From Bythopirellula goksoeyrii (GTDB lineage Bacteria; Planctomycetota; Planctomycetia; Pirellulales; Lacipirellulaceae), in the NCBI RefSeq assembly GCF_008065115.1, contig NZ_CP042913.1:505211-569210 (forward strand): 64,000 bases of DNA, given 5' to 3'. Both the position numbers and the translations under genes were made by a program. This document shows positions 44,154-53,619 of this stretch, piece after piece. Every line of letters starts with the position of its first letter. Within the stretch, counting starts at the first letter, position 1. The notes under the pieces are model-generated. The model searched no databases and was not told the DNA's origin. It saw only the letters and a list, made by a program, of their open reading frames with translations.

Positions 44154-46892
44154 CTATCTATCATTGCCTGTTGTGTCTTCAATTTCAACGAGACCATTAC
44201 CTACCAAGGCGACGAGCTGCGGCACGTCGAAGTGCTTTAGTAGCCCAAAGCAGAATTGCTCGGGAGCATCCTCGATCTTGAGGTTCTGCTCAATGACCTC
44301 CCGCAATGATTTCCTTGAATGCCGGAGACTGAGACCACTCGATAGCCCAGGTTCCACGGCAGTGGCAACGAGTGCGATCAAGCTGTTACGCGGACCCTCG
44401 GCAACGATCTGTGGAGCCTGTCCATCCGAGGAATCTTTGGCCCACCTAGTAACCGCAGCCAACTGTGCTGCTTGAATTCCCAAGGGACGTTCACCAACTG
44501 TCGCGATCATAAATAGTAACACGTCATCGTGGGACTTGGGACTGCTGCCAGGGTCCGCTTCACCAAATCCCAAGAGGTCGACTGCAATGACTCGCTTTCC
44601 GTCGGCAAGCAATCGCTCCACGTCGCTTATCATCGAATCCTTACCCCAATCGCTGATTAGGATATGCGTACCATTCGAGTTGCCAACAGGCCAAAACTCG
44701 ACGACGGGCAAGGTCCACCCGTCCCCACTTTGTATACGCCAGCGAGAAATGGCTATGTCATCTGACTCTGTTTGATCGACAATCGCAGGCTCCAAATCGT
44801 ATTCAGGTTGTTGAATGATTTCCCTCAACTTATTTCGTTGTTCTTCAGCGGAAGATTCTTCCAGTTGCCTGGGAAGCGACTGACTGATTTGCTCAGCCAA
44901 ATCATGCAAAGTCATGTTGTTCGGTGGCATCGGAACCGCCAGTTCTTCTTCTGTTTTGATCTCCGCATCATCGATCGCCAGTTCCACTGGTTCAAATTCT
45001 ACATCATTACACAACCAATGTTGCTGCAGTAACCGATAAAGCGACTCGCGATTGTCTTGATCGAAGTTGTGCGTGCCGGGGTCCTCATTGATATGTATCT
45101 GAAAGTTGTCAGCGACGCTGCAGAGACTGTAGAAATTTTCGCCCACGGTCTCCAATCGGTCCAATATCAGAGACGGAATAAAGCAACAGTCGTCCTCGGC
45201 GTTGTAAGTCAACAACAGCGGACGAGGGGCGACCATGGCAGTGAGATGTGTGTAGTCGGCTATGCTACACAGGTCAGAGGGTATCTGTTCCGCGTCACCA
45301 ATATTGTTGTCACCACTGATTCGTTCGTGAATGCTGCAATAGCCTGCCACCGGATTGGCAAGCGTGATCCGCGTGTCGAGTGCAGCAAGCCAAATCGATT
45401 GCCATCCACCTCCCGATAAACCAGCCACGCCCACACGCTTAGGGTCGGCATGTTCATGGGTAAGAGCCACGTCGAGTCCTCGGGTAAGGGCGAGAACGAA
45501 CGGTGCCACGCCACTTGTGCCGCAGAGGTCTAGTTGCACCAGCCGATTGTGTTTGTTGTCATCATCATGCAATTGGCCCATGTCGATGAATTCCAGGTTG
45601 TAGGCCAAGATCCCGCGCCGCGCCAGGTTAATGCAGCGTCGCTGCTTGTAAGGCATTGCCTTTCCACCTCGATGGTGACCGTTGGGATTGATCATGACTG
45701 GCATGTTACCAGTTAATGTTTTTGGCTCATAAAGCAGGCCAGGAATCCAGAACCCCGGTAGGGCTTCATAGCGAAACTTCTTGATTCGATAACCGTTGCC
45801 TTCGTTGATTGTGTCGAACCACTCGACTTTGGTTTCCGCGTCACGCCAGTCGACAGCTTCACCTTGAAAAACAACTTTGTCGAGGAATTCCTCGCGCAGG
45901 CGGGCAGCTTCCTTGAGCCACTCTTTCTGGGAATTTGGAATTTTGAGAGAAGGGATCCGGGCAGCAACATATGAGCGAACTTCTTCCTTTGACTGACCAT
46001 TCGAGAGCAACGGCTGACTGAGGGCTTTTGATACGGTGCTTGCGTGCCAGTTGCCATCCGATCGCTGCAAATCGAAATAAAACACACCACTGGAATCCTC
46101 AGCTGTTCCAACCTCGTGCTTCTTCAACTTCAGTTCGTCGCCGAGTAGCACTCGCTGAGCAATCTCTCCCTCAGGAGTCGTAACGAGGAACTCAGCAGGA
46201 TGGGTGAAAATGATGTACTTACCATTCTCCTGGGACCGTCGCTGTAAAATGTGGTCATTCTTTTCGGGTCCATACATCCCTCCTGAAGGACAGATCAACA
46301 AGTCTGCACCCCGCGAACAGAATTGTTTTACTATGTCTTCATTGCGACGGTCGGCGCAGATCATAATTCCCAGTTTTCCGAAAGGGGTGTCGATGACGGA
46401 GGACTCCTTGCCTTGGGTAATACGAACCGACTCGTGATCTAGCTTTTGTTTGTGGTACTTTCCGAGCAACTCACCTTCAGGATTGAGCACAATTGCAGAA
46501 TTATAGATAAGATCTGCATCGCGCTCCAAAATGCCCGCAATCAAATGGATATCAAGTTCATCTGCCAACTTCCGCAGTTTCTCATAGTATTCTCCGCCAG
46601 GAATCAGTTCACCAAGCGACTGAAACTCTTCCAGCGGGATCTCTTTATCTTCGATCGAGTAACCGTCCAAGAAACATTCGGTTGTGCAGACGACATCCGC
46701 TCCGTCGGCTGCTGCGGAACGGACTAATGGTTCAAAGCGGGAATAGTTGGCTTCGCGATCGCCACGAATCCACTTCAGGACGATTCCCGCAACCCGCAGT
46801 TGATTGGAAGGCGACTCGTCTGCTAAGAGTTGCTGGGTGGGCGGTATGATCATCGCCCCCAGCAGGAGAGATCTCACGATTTTTTTCATCAC
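44154..46892 (-). CDS. Exported nitrilase - alpha/beta-hydrolase (acetyl-xylan-esterase-like) fusion protein
   Basis: A 912-residue protein with a signal peptide (to about residue 25) and three parts. Residues about 32-275 are a carbon-nitrogen hydrolase with catalytic Glu72 (TTECF), Lys148 (GKYHKQK) and Cys179 (IMICADRR). Residues about 320-640 are an alpha/beta-hydrolase of the acetyl-xylan esterase/DLH type: nucleophile Ser493 in GLSGGGW, acidic Asp567/568 in NAEDD and His608 in GTHNF. Residues about 690-900 look like a second hydrolase fold without a nucleophile (VAEGPRN). Its neighbours are LRR, GntP and DUF1080 genes in one operon. The pairing suggests removal of both an amide and an ester substituent from the same substrate. 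Confidence 0.88.
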   Translation of the reverse strand: MMKKIVRSLLLGAMIIPPTQQLLADESPSNQLRVAGIVLKWIRGDREANYSRFEPLVRSAAADGADVVCTTECFLDGYSIEDKEIPLEEFQSLGELIPGGEYYEKLRKLADELDIHLIAGILERDADLIYNSAIVLNPEGELLGKYHKQKLDHESVRITQGKESSVIDTPFGKLGIMICADRRNEDIVKQFCSRGADLLICPSGGMYGPEKNDHILQRRSQENGKYIIFTHPAEFLVTTPEGEIAQRVLLGDELKLKKHEVGTAEDSSGVFYFDLQRSDGNWHASTVSKALSQPLLSNGQSKEEVRSYVAARIPSLKIPNSQKEWLKEAARLREEFLDKVVFQGEAVDWRDAETKVEWFDTINEGNGYRIKKFRYEALPGFWIPGLLYEPKTLTGNMPVMINPNGHHRGGKAMPYKQRRCINLARRGILAYNLEFIDMGQLHDDDNKHNRLVQLDLCGTSGVAPFVLALTRGLDVALTHEHADPKRVGVAGLSGGGWQSIWLAALDTRITLANPVAGYCSIHERISGDNNIGDAEQIPSDLCSIADYTHLTAMVAPRPLLLTYNAEDDCCFIPSLILDRLETVGENFYSLCSVADNFQIHINEDPGTHNFDQDNRESLYRLLQQHWLCNDVEFEPVELAIDDAEIKTEEELAVPMPPNNMTLHDLAEQISQSLPRQLEESSAEEQRNKLREIIQQPEYDLEPAIVDQTESDDIAISRWRIQSGDGWTLPVVEFWPVGNSNGTHILISDWGKDSMISDVERLLADGKRVIAVDLLGFGEADPGSSPKSHDDVLLFMIATVGERPLGIQAAQLAAVTRWAKDSSDGQAPQIVAEGPRNSLIALVATAVEPGLSSGLSLRHSRKSLREVIEQNLKIEDAPEQFCFGLLKHFDVPQLVALVGNGLVEIEDTTGNDR

Positions 46893-47226
46893 CGCTCCAA
46901 ATGTGCGGTGAAAGTATTTGCCGACATAGCGACCTCCATTTGGACTACATTGTTTTTCTCAATAGCAAGTAGAAGTAATGAATAGAATAGTCTCCCCAGA
47001 AATCAATGTAGTCCAATTGCATGATTTCAACCAGAATGTTGGAGCATGTTTAGATTTGCAAAACAAGAAACGGTCACTTGGCAATTCTCGCGAATCAACT
47101 GCTATTCTGAACTGTTTGAATCGCAATTTGGAAGTATCGTTGCCACATTATCTGAAGAGGATATACTTACCGTTCCAGCCTAGCGGGTTTTCCAAACTTG
47201 CTTCGATCATCCCCGAGGTATCAATC
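46893..47226. other. Divergent intergenic region, 334 bp
   Basis: Lies between the nitrilase-esterase fusion and the DUF1559 gene. A plus-strand frame runs through it in phase with the DUF1559 gene, but it has no protein-like features ahead of the prepilin start, so I treat it as leader and promoter DNA. No strong hairpin or promoter consensus was found. Confidence 0.5.
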
Positions 47227-48141
47227 ATGTATCGCAGATCCAGTCGACTGTTTGGTTTTACCTTAGTAGAACTCTTGGTTGTAATTGCGATTATCGGTGT
47301 ACTGGTTGCGTTGTTGCTACCTGCGATTCAAGCGGCTCGAGAATCAGCCCGCCGCAATCAATGCACCAACAATCTTAAGCAAATTGCGCTTGCTACACAG
47401 ATGTATCACGATACCCAGAAGCAGTTTCCTGCTGGTCGAATTGGAACGGACGAATTTACTACTTCTTGGGCGTTTCAACTATTACATTATTTGGAAGGTG
47501 GCAATATCTACCAGACCTGGAAGCGGAATGTGCCGCCTTTTGACGTCGAAAATTCGTTGGCCATGCGCACGCCAGTGGAAACCTATACCTGTCCCAGCCG
47601 TCGAACACCAGCGGCAGACCGCGACTTTGTGGATGGATCGGTTCCCGCGTTGCTTGCGAAAGGGGTTGGAGCCGGTGGCGACTACGCGGCTAATGCGGGA
47701 CGCGATACAGTAGAATATGGTGTCGACAACCAGCAAAAACCTCTCCCCTCGATCGACGAAACCGTCGCTGGACCAATCTTTACCTTTTCGAGAGTAGGAG
47801 ATCGACAGGTCCAGGATGGATTGAGTAATACCATCGCCGAAGGCGAGCGGCACATTCCCCCTGAGCAAGAAAACCCTCCGGGTGGGATTCAGCAGCTCGG
47901 CCAAGGTGACACCGCATTTTTCTCGGGAGATATCCCTCACACGATTCTGCGCAGCAGCAAGGAAGGTATTGCTGAGGGTCCACAGGACTATTCGCGAACA
48001 AAATTCGGAAGCGAACACAGCGGCATAAGTCAATTCGCATTCTTAGACGGCCATGTGAAGGCTATCGCGAATACGATTGATATAATCACTTTTCAACTAA
48101 TGACTTCTATTGGCGATGGTCAAGTGATTTCCTCAGAATAA
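47227..48141 (+). CDS. DUF1559 protein with prepilin-type N-terminus
   Basis: A 304-residue planctomycete-type protein. The start at 47227 puts the type IV prepilin signal at the N-terminus: [20 protein letters not shown], with cleavage expected after Gly10. The region then reads [15 protein letters not shown], the standard DUF1559 continuation, and the C-terminal [16 protein letters not shown] carries the family's DG end motif. Such proteins are very numerous in planctomycetes and believed to be pseudopilin-like envelope components. The frame open from 46978 adds 83 unrelated residues and is rejected. The sulfatase gene follows on the same strand 71 bases later. Confidence 0.93.
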   Translation: MYRRSSRLFGFTLVELLVVIAIIGVLVALLLPAIQAARESARRNQCTNNLKQIALATQMYHDTQKQFPAGRIGTDEFTTSWAFQLLHYLEGGNIYQTWKRNVPPFDVENSLAMRTPVETYTCPSRRTPAADRDFVDGSVPALLAKGVGAGGDYAANAGRDTVEYGVDNQQKPLPSIDETVAGPIFTFSRVGDRQVQDGLSNTIAEGERHIPPEQENPPGGIQQLGQGDTAFFSGDIPHTILRSSKEGIAEGPQDYSRTKFGSEHSGISQFAFLDGHVKAIANTIDIITFQLMTSIGDGQVISSE

Positions 48142-48212
48142 CTGCGAGGAATTCTCATTCGTCCGATCTTTTTCTTTGATTTACTATTCTTTTCCTATAA
48201 GCGAGAGCAAGC

Positions 48213-49670
48213 ATGTTCAGAACCAAAGCCGGTCTCCCAATGCTATGGGTATTGATGCCATTCCTCTTATCGCTGAACTTCGGTGCATGTCAGTTAGTGC
48301 TTGCAACTGTTCCGCCTCGCCCGAATGTTCTGTTCATTGTCACCGACGACATGAACAACGACCTCGGTTGCTACGGGAATCCTCGTGTGCATAGTCCGAA
48401 TATTGATGAGTTAGCCAAACGGGGAATGCAATTCGATCGTGCCTACTGTCAGGTCACAGTTTGCAATCCCTCGCGCGTTTCCATGCTAAGTGGGCTCAGA
48501 CCAGACAAGACACAGGTCTACACTTTGACGGAGGAGACACGCTCGCATTTGGGGGACTGGGTGATGCTACCGGAGTATTTTCGCAAGCAGGGCTATTTCA
48601 CTGCTCAGATCGGCAAGATCTATCACACCGATGACGGCTTCGAAGATCCTCGCTCGTGGGATGTTGAGATTCGCGAGTTTGGCAAACGGCCTCCAGAAGA
48701 GGAGATTATTGCAGGAGCCGATCCCGACGGCCCAGGGGAACACACGAATGATTGGTCCGTACTTAAGACTCCTGACGAGGAGACTCCCGACGGTATCGTC
48801 GCCCGCAAGGCAGTTGAGATCATGGAGGATGCCGTTAATCGTGAGGAACCATTTTTCCTTGGTGTCGGCTTTCGGCGTCCCCACGCTCCTTTTGCGGCTC
48901 CTAAAGAGTATTTTGACATGTATCCTCCTGATACGATCGACCTGCCGCCTTCTGTGCCAGACGGTTACTATGAGAACTTGCCTGAAGCGGCAATCAATTA
49001 TCCAGCACCAGAGAAACCTCTCTCTGAAAAGGAACAGCGCGAACTGATTGCCGCCTATTATGCTTGCAATACCTTCGTCGATGCTCAGGTAGGGGTCTTA
49101 ATCGATGCTGTGGACCGTCTTGGAATCGCAGATAATACGGTGATCGTATTCCTCAGCGATCACGGCTATCACCTCGGTGACCACGGCGGATTTTGGCATA
49201 AGATGTCGCTCTTTGAAGAATCTGACCGAGTACCTTTGATTATCTATGCACCCGGAATGAAGGCTGCGGGGCAGAGTACTGAACAACTGGTCGAATTGAT
49301 TGACTTGTATCCCACCTTAGTTGCATTGACAGGATTGTCAGAACGCGAGAATCTCGATGGGATCAACTTAACCGAAGTGCTGAATAATCCCGAAGAGCCT
49401 ACGAAACCGGCAGCCTTTACCGTCGTTTCCCGGAGTGAGAATCCCGCAGCCGATCACGCCAAGAATATGGATTACCTAGGACGCTCGGTGCGTACTGACC
49501 GCTGGCGCTATACAGAATGGGACGGTGGCAAGCGGGGGATCGAATTATACGACCACCAGAACGACCCTCGGGAACTAAAAAACCTAGCTGATGATCCCAA
49601 GCTGGCTGACACACGTTCGCAGTTAAAGAATCTCTTGAAATCCTCTCACTCCCTTAGGAAAACGCCATGA
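48213..49670 (+). CDS. Exported type I sulfatase (iduronate-2-sulfatase-like)
   Basis: Hydrolyses a sulfate ester outside the cytoplasm. Of 485 residues, the signal peptide reaches about 31. Metal ligands are Asp45/Asp46 (TDDMNND) and the formylglycine site is CNPSR with Cys84. The bulk resembles iduronate-2-sulfatase types: LPEYFRKQGYFTAQIGKIYH, DHGYHLGDHG, WRYTEW near the C-terminus. The stop overlaps the PhoD-like gene start (ATGA), so the two proteins are likely made together. A true formylglycine-generating enzyme is not encoded in the window. Confidence 0.94.
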   Translation: MFRTKAGLPMLWVLMPFLLSLNFGACQLVLATVPPRPNVLFIVTDDMNNDLGCYGNPRVHSPNIDELAKRGMQFDRAYCQVTVCNPSRVSMLSGLRPDKTQVYTLTEETRSHLGDWVMLPEYFRKQGYFTAQIGKIYHTDDGFEDPRSWDVEIREFGKRPPEEEIIAGADPDGPGEHTNDWSVLKTPDEETPDGIVARKAVEIMEDAVNREEPFFLGVGFRRPHAPFAAPKEYFDMYPPDTIDLPPSVPDGYYENLPEAAINYPAPEKPLSEKEQRELIAAYYACNTFVDAQVGVLIDAVDRLGIADNTVIVFLSDHGYHLGDHGGFWHKMSLFEESDRVPLIIYAPGMKAAGQSTEQLVELIDLYPTLVALTGLSERENLDGINLTEVLNNPEEPTKPAAFTVVSRSENPAADHAKNMDYLGRSVRTDRWRYTEWDGGKRGIELYDHQNDPRELKNLADDPKLADTRSQLKNLLKSSHSLRKTP

Positions 49671-51394
49671 AGAAGGCGCTGTTCTTTTCAGCAGTCATCC
49701 TAATCGTCTCTACAATAACAATTGTTGATTCGCTTGTTTGTGTTGCTCAAGGAAGCAAATACGGCCAATTTGCACCACGCGATGCATATGTTGACGGTTC
49801 TGATCTCGCTTACTACGGCAGTGAAAATGAATGGAGCCGACGTCAGTTTTCCCAAGAGAAGGCCGAAGACGAGTACAAGCGACGTGGACAGCGGGTGCTC
49901 CTGGAAACTTTGAACGGCAATCCGAACAAGGCCCTGAAATGGGCTGCGGAGTATCTTGTCGAAGATCCTCAGGACTTGGAATCCATCTTCAACCAATCGA
50001 TTGCCTACAGTCAGTTAGGAAAAATAGACCAGGCATTTGCCTCTATGAAACAGGCAGTTGAGGGGGGGCTCCCCATCGAGCGATTCTTGGCAGGACCACG
50101 GCACCTGCTAGAACCTCTTACCCAATCGAAAGAATTTCAGGAATATGCGCGCAACCGGGTGTCGGATTTGATCCACGGCCCGATGCTGGGCTGTGTCACG
50201 GATCATTCCGCTCGCATCTGGGTGCGTACCGAAGGAGTCACACCTGTGAAAGTGCAAGTTTTTTCTTGTGACTCGCTGGGCAAGCCCACAACAAACGTCG
50301 TTGCTACTGGCACCTCATTGGCCGATCCCCAAATGGACTTTACCGCGACCATTGATGTCACGGGACTCCAACCTAACACTCAATACGCATACGACATATT
50401 GATTGACGACAAGTCTGTCCTCAAAGGTGACCGCCCGCGGTTCCACACATTTCCTAAACCGGGTACTCCAGGCCTGTTCAAAGTCGCTTTCGGAGGGGGA
50501 GCAGGCTTTATGCCAGAACACGAACGCATGTGGGACACAATCTCCACGCAGGAGCCCGATGCTTTGTTTCTGTTGGGCGATAACGTATATATCGATCTCC
50601 CCGAGGAACCTCGCGGCCTGCATCAATACACTTATTATCGTCGCCAGTCGCAGCCTGAATTTCGTCGGCTTACTGCGAGCACTCCCGTCTATGCCATCTG
50701 GGACGATCACGACGCTGCCATGGATGATGTCTGGCTGGGTCCATATCATGACCGACCGGCTTGGAAGCCTGCGATGCTCCAGATCTTCAAAGAGAATTGG
50801 GTGAACCCCGGCTACGGCGATGAAGAATCTCCGGGGTGTTGGTTCAAGGCCTCATTTGGAGACATCGATTGCTTCTTTCTTGAGACGCGCTATTTCCGCA
50901 CCAATCCCTTTGGCAAAGATCCGACTATGCTAGGAGCCGTCGAAAAAACATGGCTACTCTCGGAACTCAAAAACTCTAAGGCTACTTTCAAAGTCATCGT
51001 GTCCTCCGTCCCCTGGGCACCCAATGCAAAACCCGGCAGTCACGACACATGGGACGGTTTTCCAAAAGAGCGCGAGGAAATCTTCCGCAGCATCGAAACG
51101 AACAAGATCAACGGAGTACTCCTGTTGTCAGCCGACCGCCATCGTAGCGAAGCGTGGAAGATTGACCGGTCAAATGGCTATCCACTCTACGACCTGATGA
51201 GTTCCAAACTCACGAACGAACATACCCACGAGTGTGTGCCTGGGCCTCTGTTTTGTTACAATAAACTTTGTTCCGTCGGCATGGTGACCTTCGACACCAA
51301 AGAAACCGATCCCAAGATTACCTACGAGATCGTGAATATCGACGGTGATGTGATTGATACACTCGTGATCAAGCACAACCAAATCAGCTTTTAA
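49667..51394 (+). CDS. Exported PhoD-like alkaline phosphatase/phosphodiesterase with TPR-like N-terminus
   Basis: A 575-residue protein: signal peptide (about 1-28), a helical segment with tetratricopeptide-like repeats (about 65-135: ALKWAAEYLVEDP, SIAYSQLGKIDQAFASMKQAVEGG), a small Ig-like PhoD_N domain (about 170-260) and a PhoD metallophosphatase domain with LLGDNVYID near 305, WDDHD near 345 and SADRHRSE near 500. PhoD enzymes hydrolyse phosphate mono- and diesters using Fe/Ca. The gene is coupled to the sulfatase by a 4-base overlap, and its stop is directly adjacent to the stop of the convergent gene. Confidence 0.88.
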   Translation: MKKALFFSAVILIVSTITIVDSLVCVAQGSKYGQFAPRDAYVDGSDLAYYGSENEWSRRQFSQEKAEDEYKRRGQRVLLETLNGNPNKALKWAAEYLVEDPQDLESIFNQSIAYSQLGKIDQAFASMKQAVEGGLPIERFLAGPRHLLEPLTQSKEFQEYARNRVSDLIHGPMLGCVTDHSARIWVRTEGVTPVKVQVFSCDSLGKPTTNVVATGTSLADPQMDFTATIDVTGLQPNTQYAYDILIDDKSVLKGDRPRFHTFPKPGTPGLFKVAFGGGAGFMPEHERMWDTISTQEPDALFLLGDNVYIDLPEEPRGLHQYTYYRRQSQPEFRRLTASTPVYAIWDDHDAAMDDVWLGPYHDRPAWKPAMLQIFKENWVNPGYGDEESPGCWFKASFGDIDCFFLETRYFRTNPFGKDPTMLGAVEKTWLLSELKNSKATFKVIVSSVPWAPNAKPGSHDTWDGFPKEREEIFRSIETNKINGVLLLSADRHRSEAWKIDRSNGYPLYDLMSSKLTNEHTHECVPGPLFCYNKLCSVGMVTFDTKETDPKITYEIVNIDGDVIDTLVIKHNQISF

Positions 51395-52165
51395 CTATTC
51401 TTGGTACGCAGGTGGTTTTGACAGCGCCTCGGTCGGCGGTAAAAATTTGGTATCGAACAGTATCCCGCCGATACTGGGTCCTTGCTTACTATCGCCATTG
51501 AGTTGGATCTTAATAAAGTCCCCCGATTGGAAACCTTCATAGCGAAACGTATAGACATCTGCTACGCCGTTAAACTTCAAAGCGTCGTCAGGCGGTACAC
51601 TCATCGGTTCCAAATCAACATCTTTTGCATTACCTCGCGCACGCAGCCGATTCGTCGGATTGTGCTCCCCGTTCGTGTTGTCAGTGACGATGTGCAAGAA
51701 GAACACATCCGGGGTTCCCTCACCAAGCTGGATTCGATTGACCGAATTGTTCGTGTTTTTGTAGGCATAAGGATCGACGATGGCGCCGGAGCGACCTCGC
51801 TGGCCGTTGGGAAGCACGAAATCGTTCCACTCTGCTTGTCCCCCTTTTGAACGGCCAGGCCCATCCTGCGAAAAGGTACGAGTCCAGAAAGCGAGGTCCC
51901 AAATCTGAGTCGCGTGATTTAGTGGTCCCGCCCAAGCCGGCAGCGCATTGCGGGCATTTTCTCCCGTTGGCCTGCCAGAGACAGGATCCTCCGCAGCAAA
52001 CTGAGGAAACCAATATCCGGCCTTGCCTATGCCTAACTTCTTGAAGTTCGTGGAATCGCGAATCACTCCGACATAGGTGATAGTCTCTTCTCCACTTACT
52101 CGGCTCACAAAGATCGCAAGAATCACCATCGCGGCAAGTTGGAGTTGCTGGTATTTCATTGTCAT
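51395..52165 (-). CDS. Exported protein of unknown function
   Basis: A 256-residue protein with a signal peptide (about 1-25: MTMKYQQLQLAAMVILAIFV). I do not recognise the family. The mature part is rich in Gly, Asn and aromatic residues and looks all-beta: VIRDSTNFKKLGIGKAGYWFPQF, LPAWAGPLNHATQIWDLAFWTRTF, GTPDVFFLHIVTDN, VADVYTFRYEGFQSGDFIKIQLNGD. It is the last gene of a minus-strand trio with a Gfo/Idh protein and a sulfatase (41 and 49 bases apart) and ends with zero spacing to the PhoD stop. It may be a sugar-binding or receptor protein; no evidence decides. Confidence 0.75.
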   Translation of the reverse strand: MTMKYQQLQLAAMVILAIFVSRVSGEETITYVGVIRDSTNFKKLGIGKAGYWFPQFAAEDPVSGRPTGENARNALPAWAGPLNHATQIWDLAFWTRTFSQDGPGRSKGGQAEWNDFVLPNGQRGRSGAIVDPYAYKNTNNSVNRIQLGEGTPDVFFLHIVTDNTNGEHNPTNRLRARGNAKDVDLEPMSVPPDDALKFNGVADVYTFRYEGFQSGDFIKIQLNGDSKQGPSIGGILFDTKFLPPTEALSKPPAYQE

Positions 52166-52205
52166 TAGATTCGGGTTTTGAGGCTAACTAGGCGATTGGC
52201 ATCCT

Positions 52206-53570
52206 TCACTTTGGCAGGCCCACCAAGTCGTTTGGTAACACCAAGTTGTCTTTCGCATGTTGCACTTCGATTAGCAGTTGCATTTCTTCCACGCGCTCAG
52301 GCTCCTTTGTAGCGATATTGTGCTTCTCGTAGGGATCATCAGCGAGATTGAATAACTCAGGCTCGCCTCTCGCTGGTAAGATGAGCTTCCAATCGCCGAG
52401 TCGGAGCGAATGTCCTTTCTGCATGGCAATGTAGATGGCGCGAGGTTTGATTTCAGCACAAGAACCGATAAGCGCGGGCCATTGGTTCTCTCCGTCCCAA
52501 GCGAGGTCCCGTGGTGGATGATATCCAGTGAGGTGTGCGATTGTCGGAAACCAGTCTGCCACATGCATAGGTGTTGTATGCTTGTGAGCCGCAAGTTGAC
52601 CTGGCCAGTTAGCAAATGCACACACTCGTACTCCCCCATCGTATAGCGTGTTCTTCTGTCCGCGAAGTGGATCGTTTTCGCTATTCAGTGGTGAGTCTCC
52701 TACGTCGCCGACATACGCGTTCTCAAGAGACTCAATACCGCCGTTATCGCTGGTAAAGACAACTAGCGTATTGTCACGCTGACCGGTCCGCTCCAATGCG
52801 GCTACAAACTCACCCACCTTCGCATCGAGTTGTGATGTCTCTGCCGCGAGCCGCAATCGGGAGTCTTGTTTCTCAAGGTCATCATGGAATACGACTCCAT
52901 CGTACAATTGCTTGTACTCATCTGGTGCATCGACCGGAGTATGCACGGCATGGAACGCGACGTAGACGAACCATGGGCTTGGCTGTTCCTCGATGAAATG
53001 CAGTGCTTCGGCGGCAATCAACTCGGTGGCATTTCCTTCTTCATCAAGCCGTATACCGTCGCGATGCCAGGTATCTTCGTAAGGGCCATGCCGATATTTG
53101 TGAGTCCACGGATCGGCTGCCCCAGTCAATGTGCCATAGCTGCGGTCAAAACCGTAATGATTGGGGCCCCACTCGGATCGCGATCCCAAGTGCCACTTGC
53201 CTACCTGACAAGTAAGGTAGCCGAGCGATTTGAGCGCCTTCGCCATGGTGATCGTATCAAGCGGCATCGCTCTTAAGTTGCTCGGCGCCAACGAATGAGG
53301 ACCGAATCGACCCGGATAGCGGCCGCTCATCAAGGCGGTCCGCGTCGGAGTACAAACGGGCTGCACATAATGTTGATCTAGTTCGACACCCTCGCGGACG
53401 AGCCGATCTAAGTTAGGCGTTTTGCTGAAACCGCCGTGCCAGCCTACATCACTCCAACCAAGATCATCGGCCACAATGAACAATATGTTTGGGTGTGTTT
53501 CGTCCCCCATGACTAGTTGTATGCGGGCTAATGAAAGTAACAAAACCCCAAGAATGCAACTCACTCGCAT
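52206..53570 (-). CDS. Exported type I sulfatase (arylsulfatase-like)
   Basis: A 454-residue sulfatase from ATG 53570 (MRVSCILGVLLLSLA), with a signal peptide to about 22. Metal ligands Asp35/Asp36 (VADDLGWSDVG) and the formylglycine site CTPTR with Cys73 are intact; RYPGRFG, KWHLGSRSEWGP and VVFTSDNGG follow as in GalNAc-sulfatase/arylsulfatase B types. The longer frame from 53699 lies in the intergenic gap. It follows the Gfo/Idh gene by 49 bases. Maturation would need a formylglycine enzyme or anaerobic sulfatase maturase elsewhere. Confidence 0.93.
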   Translation of the reverse strand: MRVSCILGVLLLSLARIQLVMGDETHPNILFIVADDLGWSDVGWHGGFSKTPNLDRLVREGVELDQHYVQPVCTPTRTALMSGRYPGRFGPHSLAPSNLRAMPLDTITMAKALKSLGYLTCQVGKWHLGSRSEWGPNHYGFDRSYGTLTGAADPWTHKYRHGPYEDTWHRDGIRLDEEGNATELIAAEALHFIEEQPSPWFVYVAFHAVHTPVDAPDEYKQLYDGVVFHDDLEKQDSRLRLAAETSQLDAKVGEFVAALERTGQRDNTLVVFTSDNGGIESLENAYVGDVGDSPLNSENDPLRGQKNTLYDGGVRVCAFANWPGQLAAHKHTTPMHVADWFPTIAHLTGYHPPRDLAWDGENQWPALIGSCAEIKPRAIYIAMQKGHSLRLGDWKLILPARGEPELFNLADDPYEKHNIATKEPERVEEMQLLIEVQHAKDNLVLPNDLVGLPK

Positions 53571-53619
53571 CGAGAGGCACCTTTCAAAACATCTCCTCGG
53601 CACAAGGTGATGGGTTCGT

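Noticed and set aside
46978-47226. 83-codon extension ahead of the DUF1559 protein
   Set aside because: The prepilin signal must be at the N-terminus; the extension has no signal or family features.
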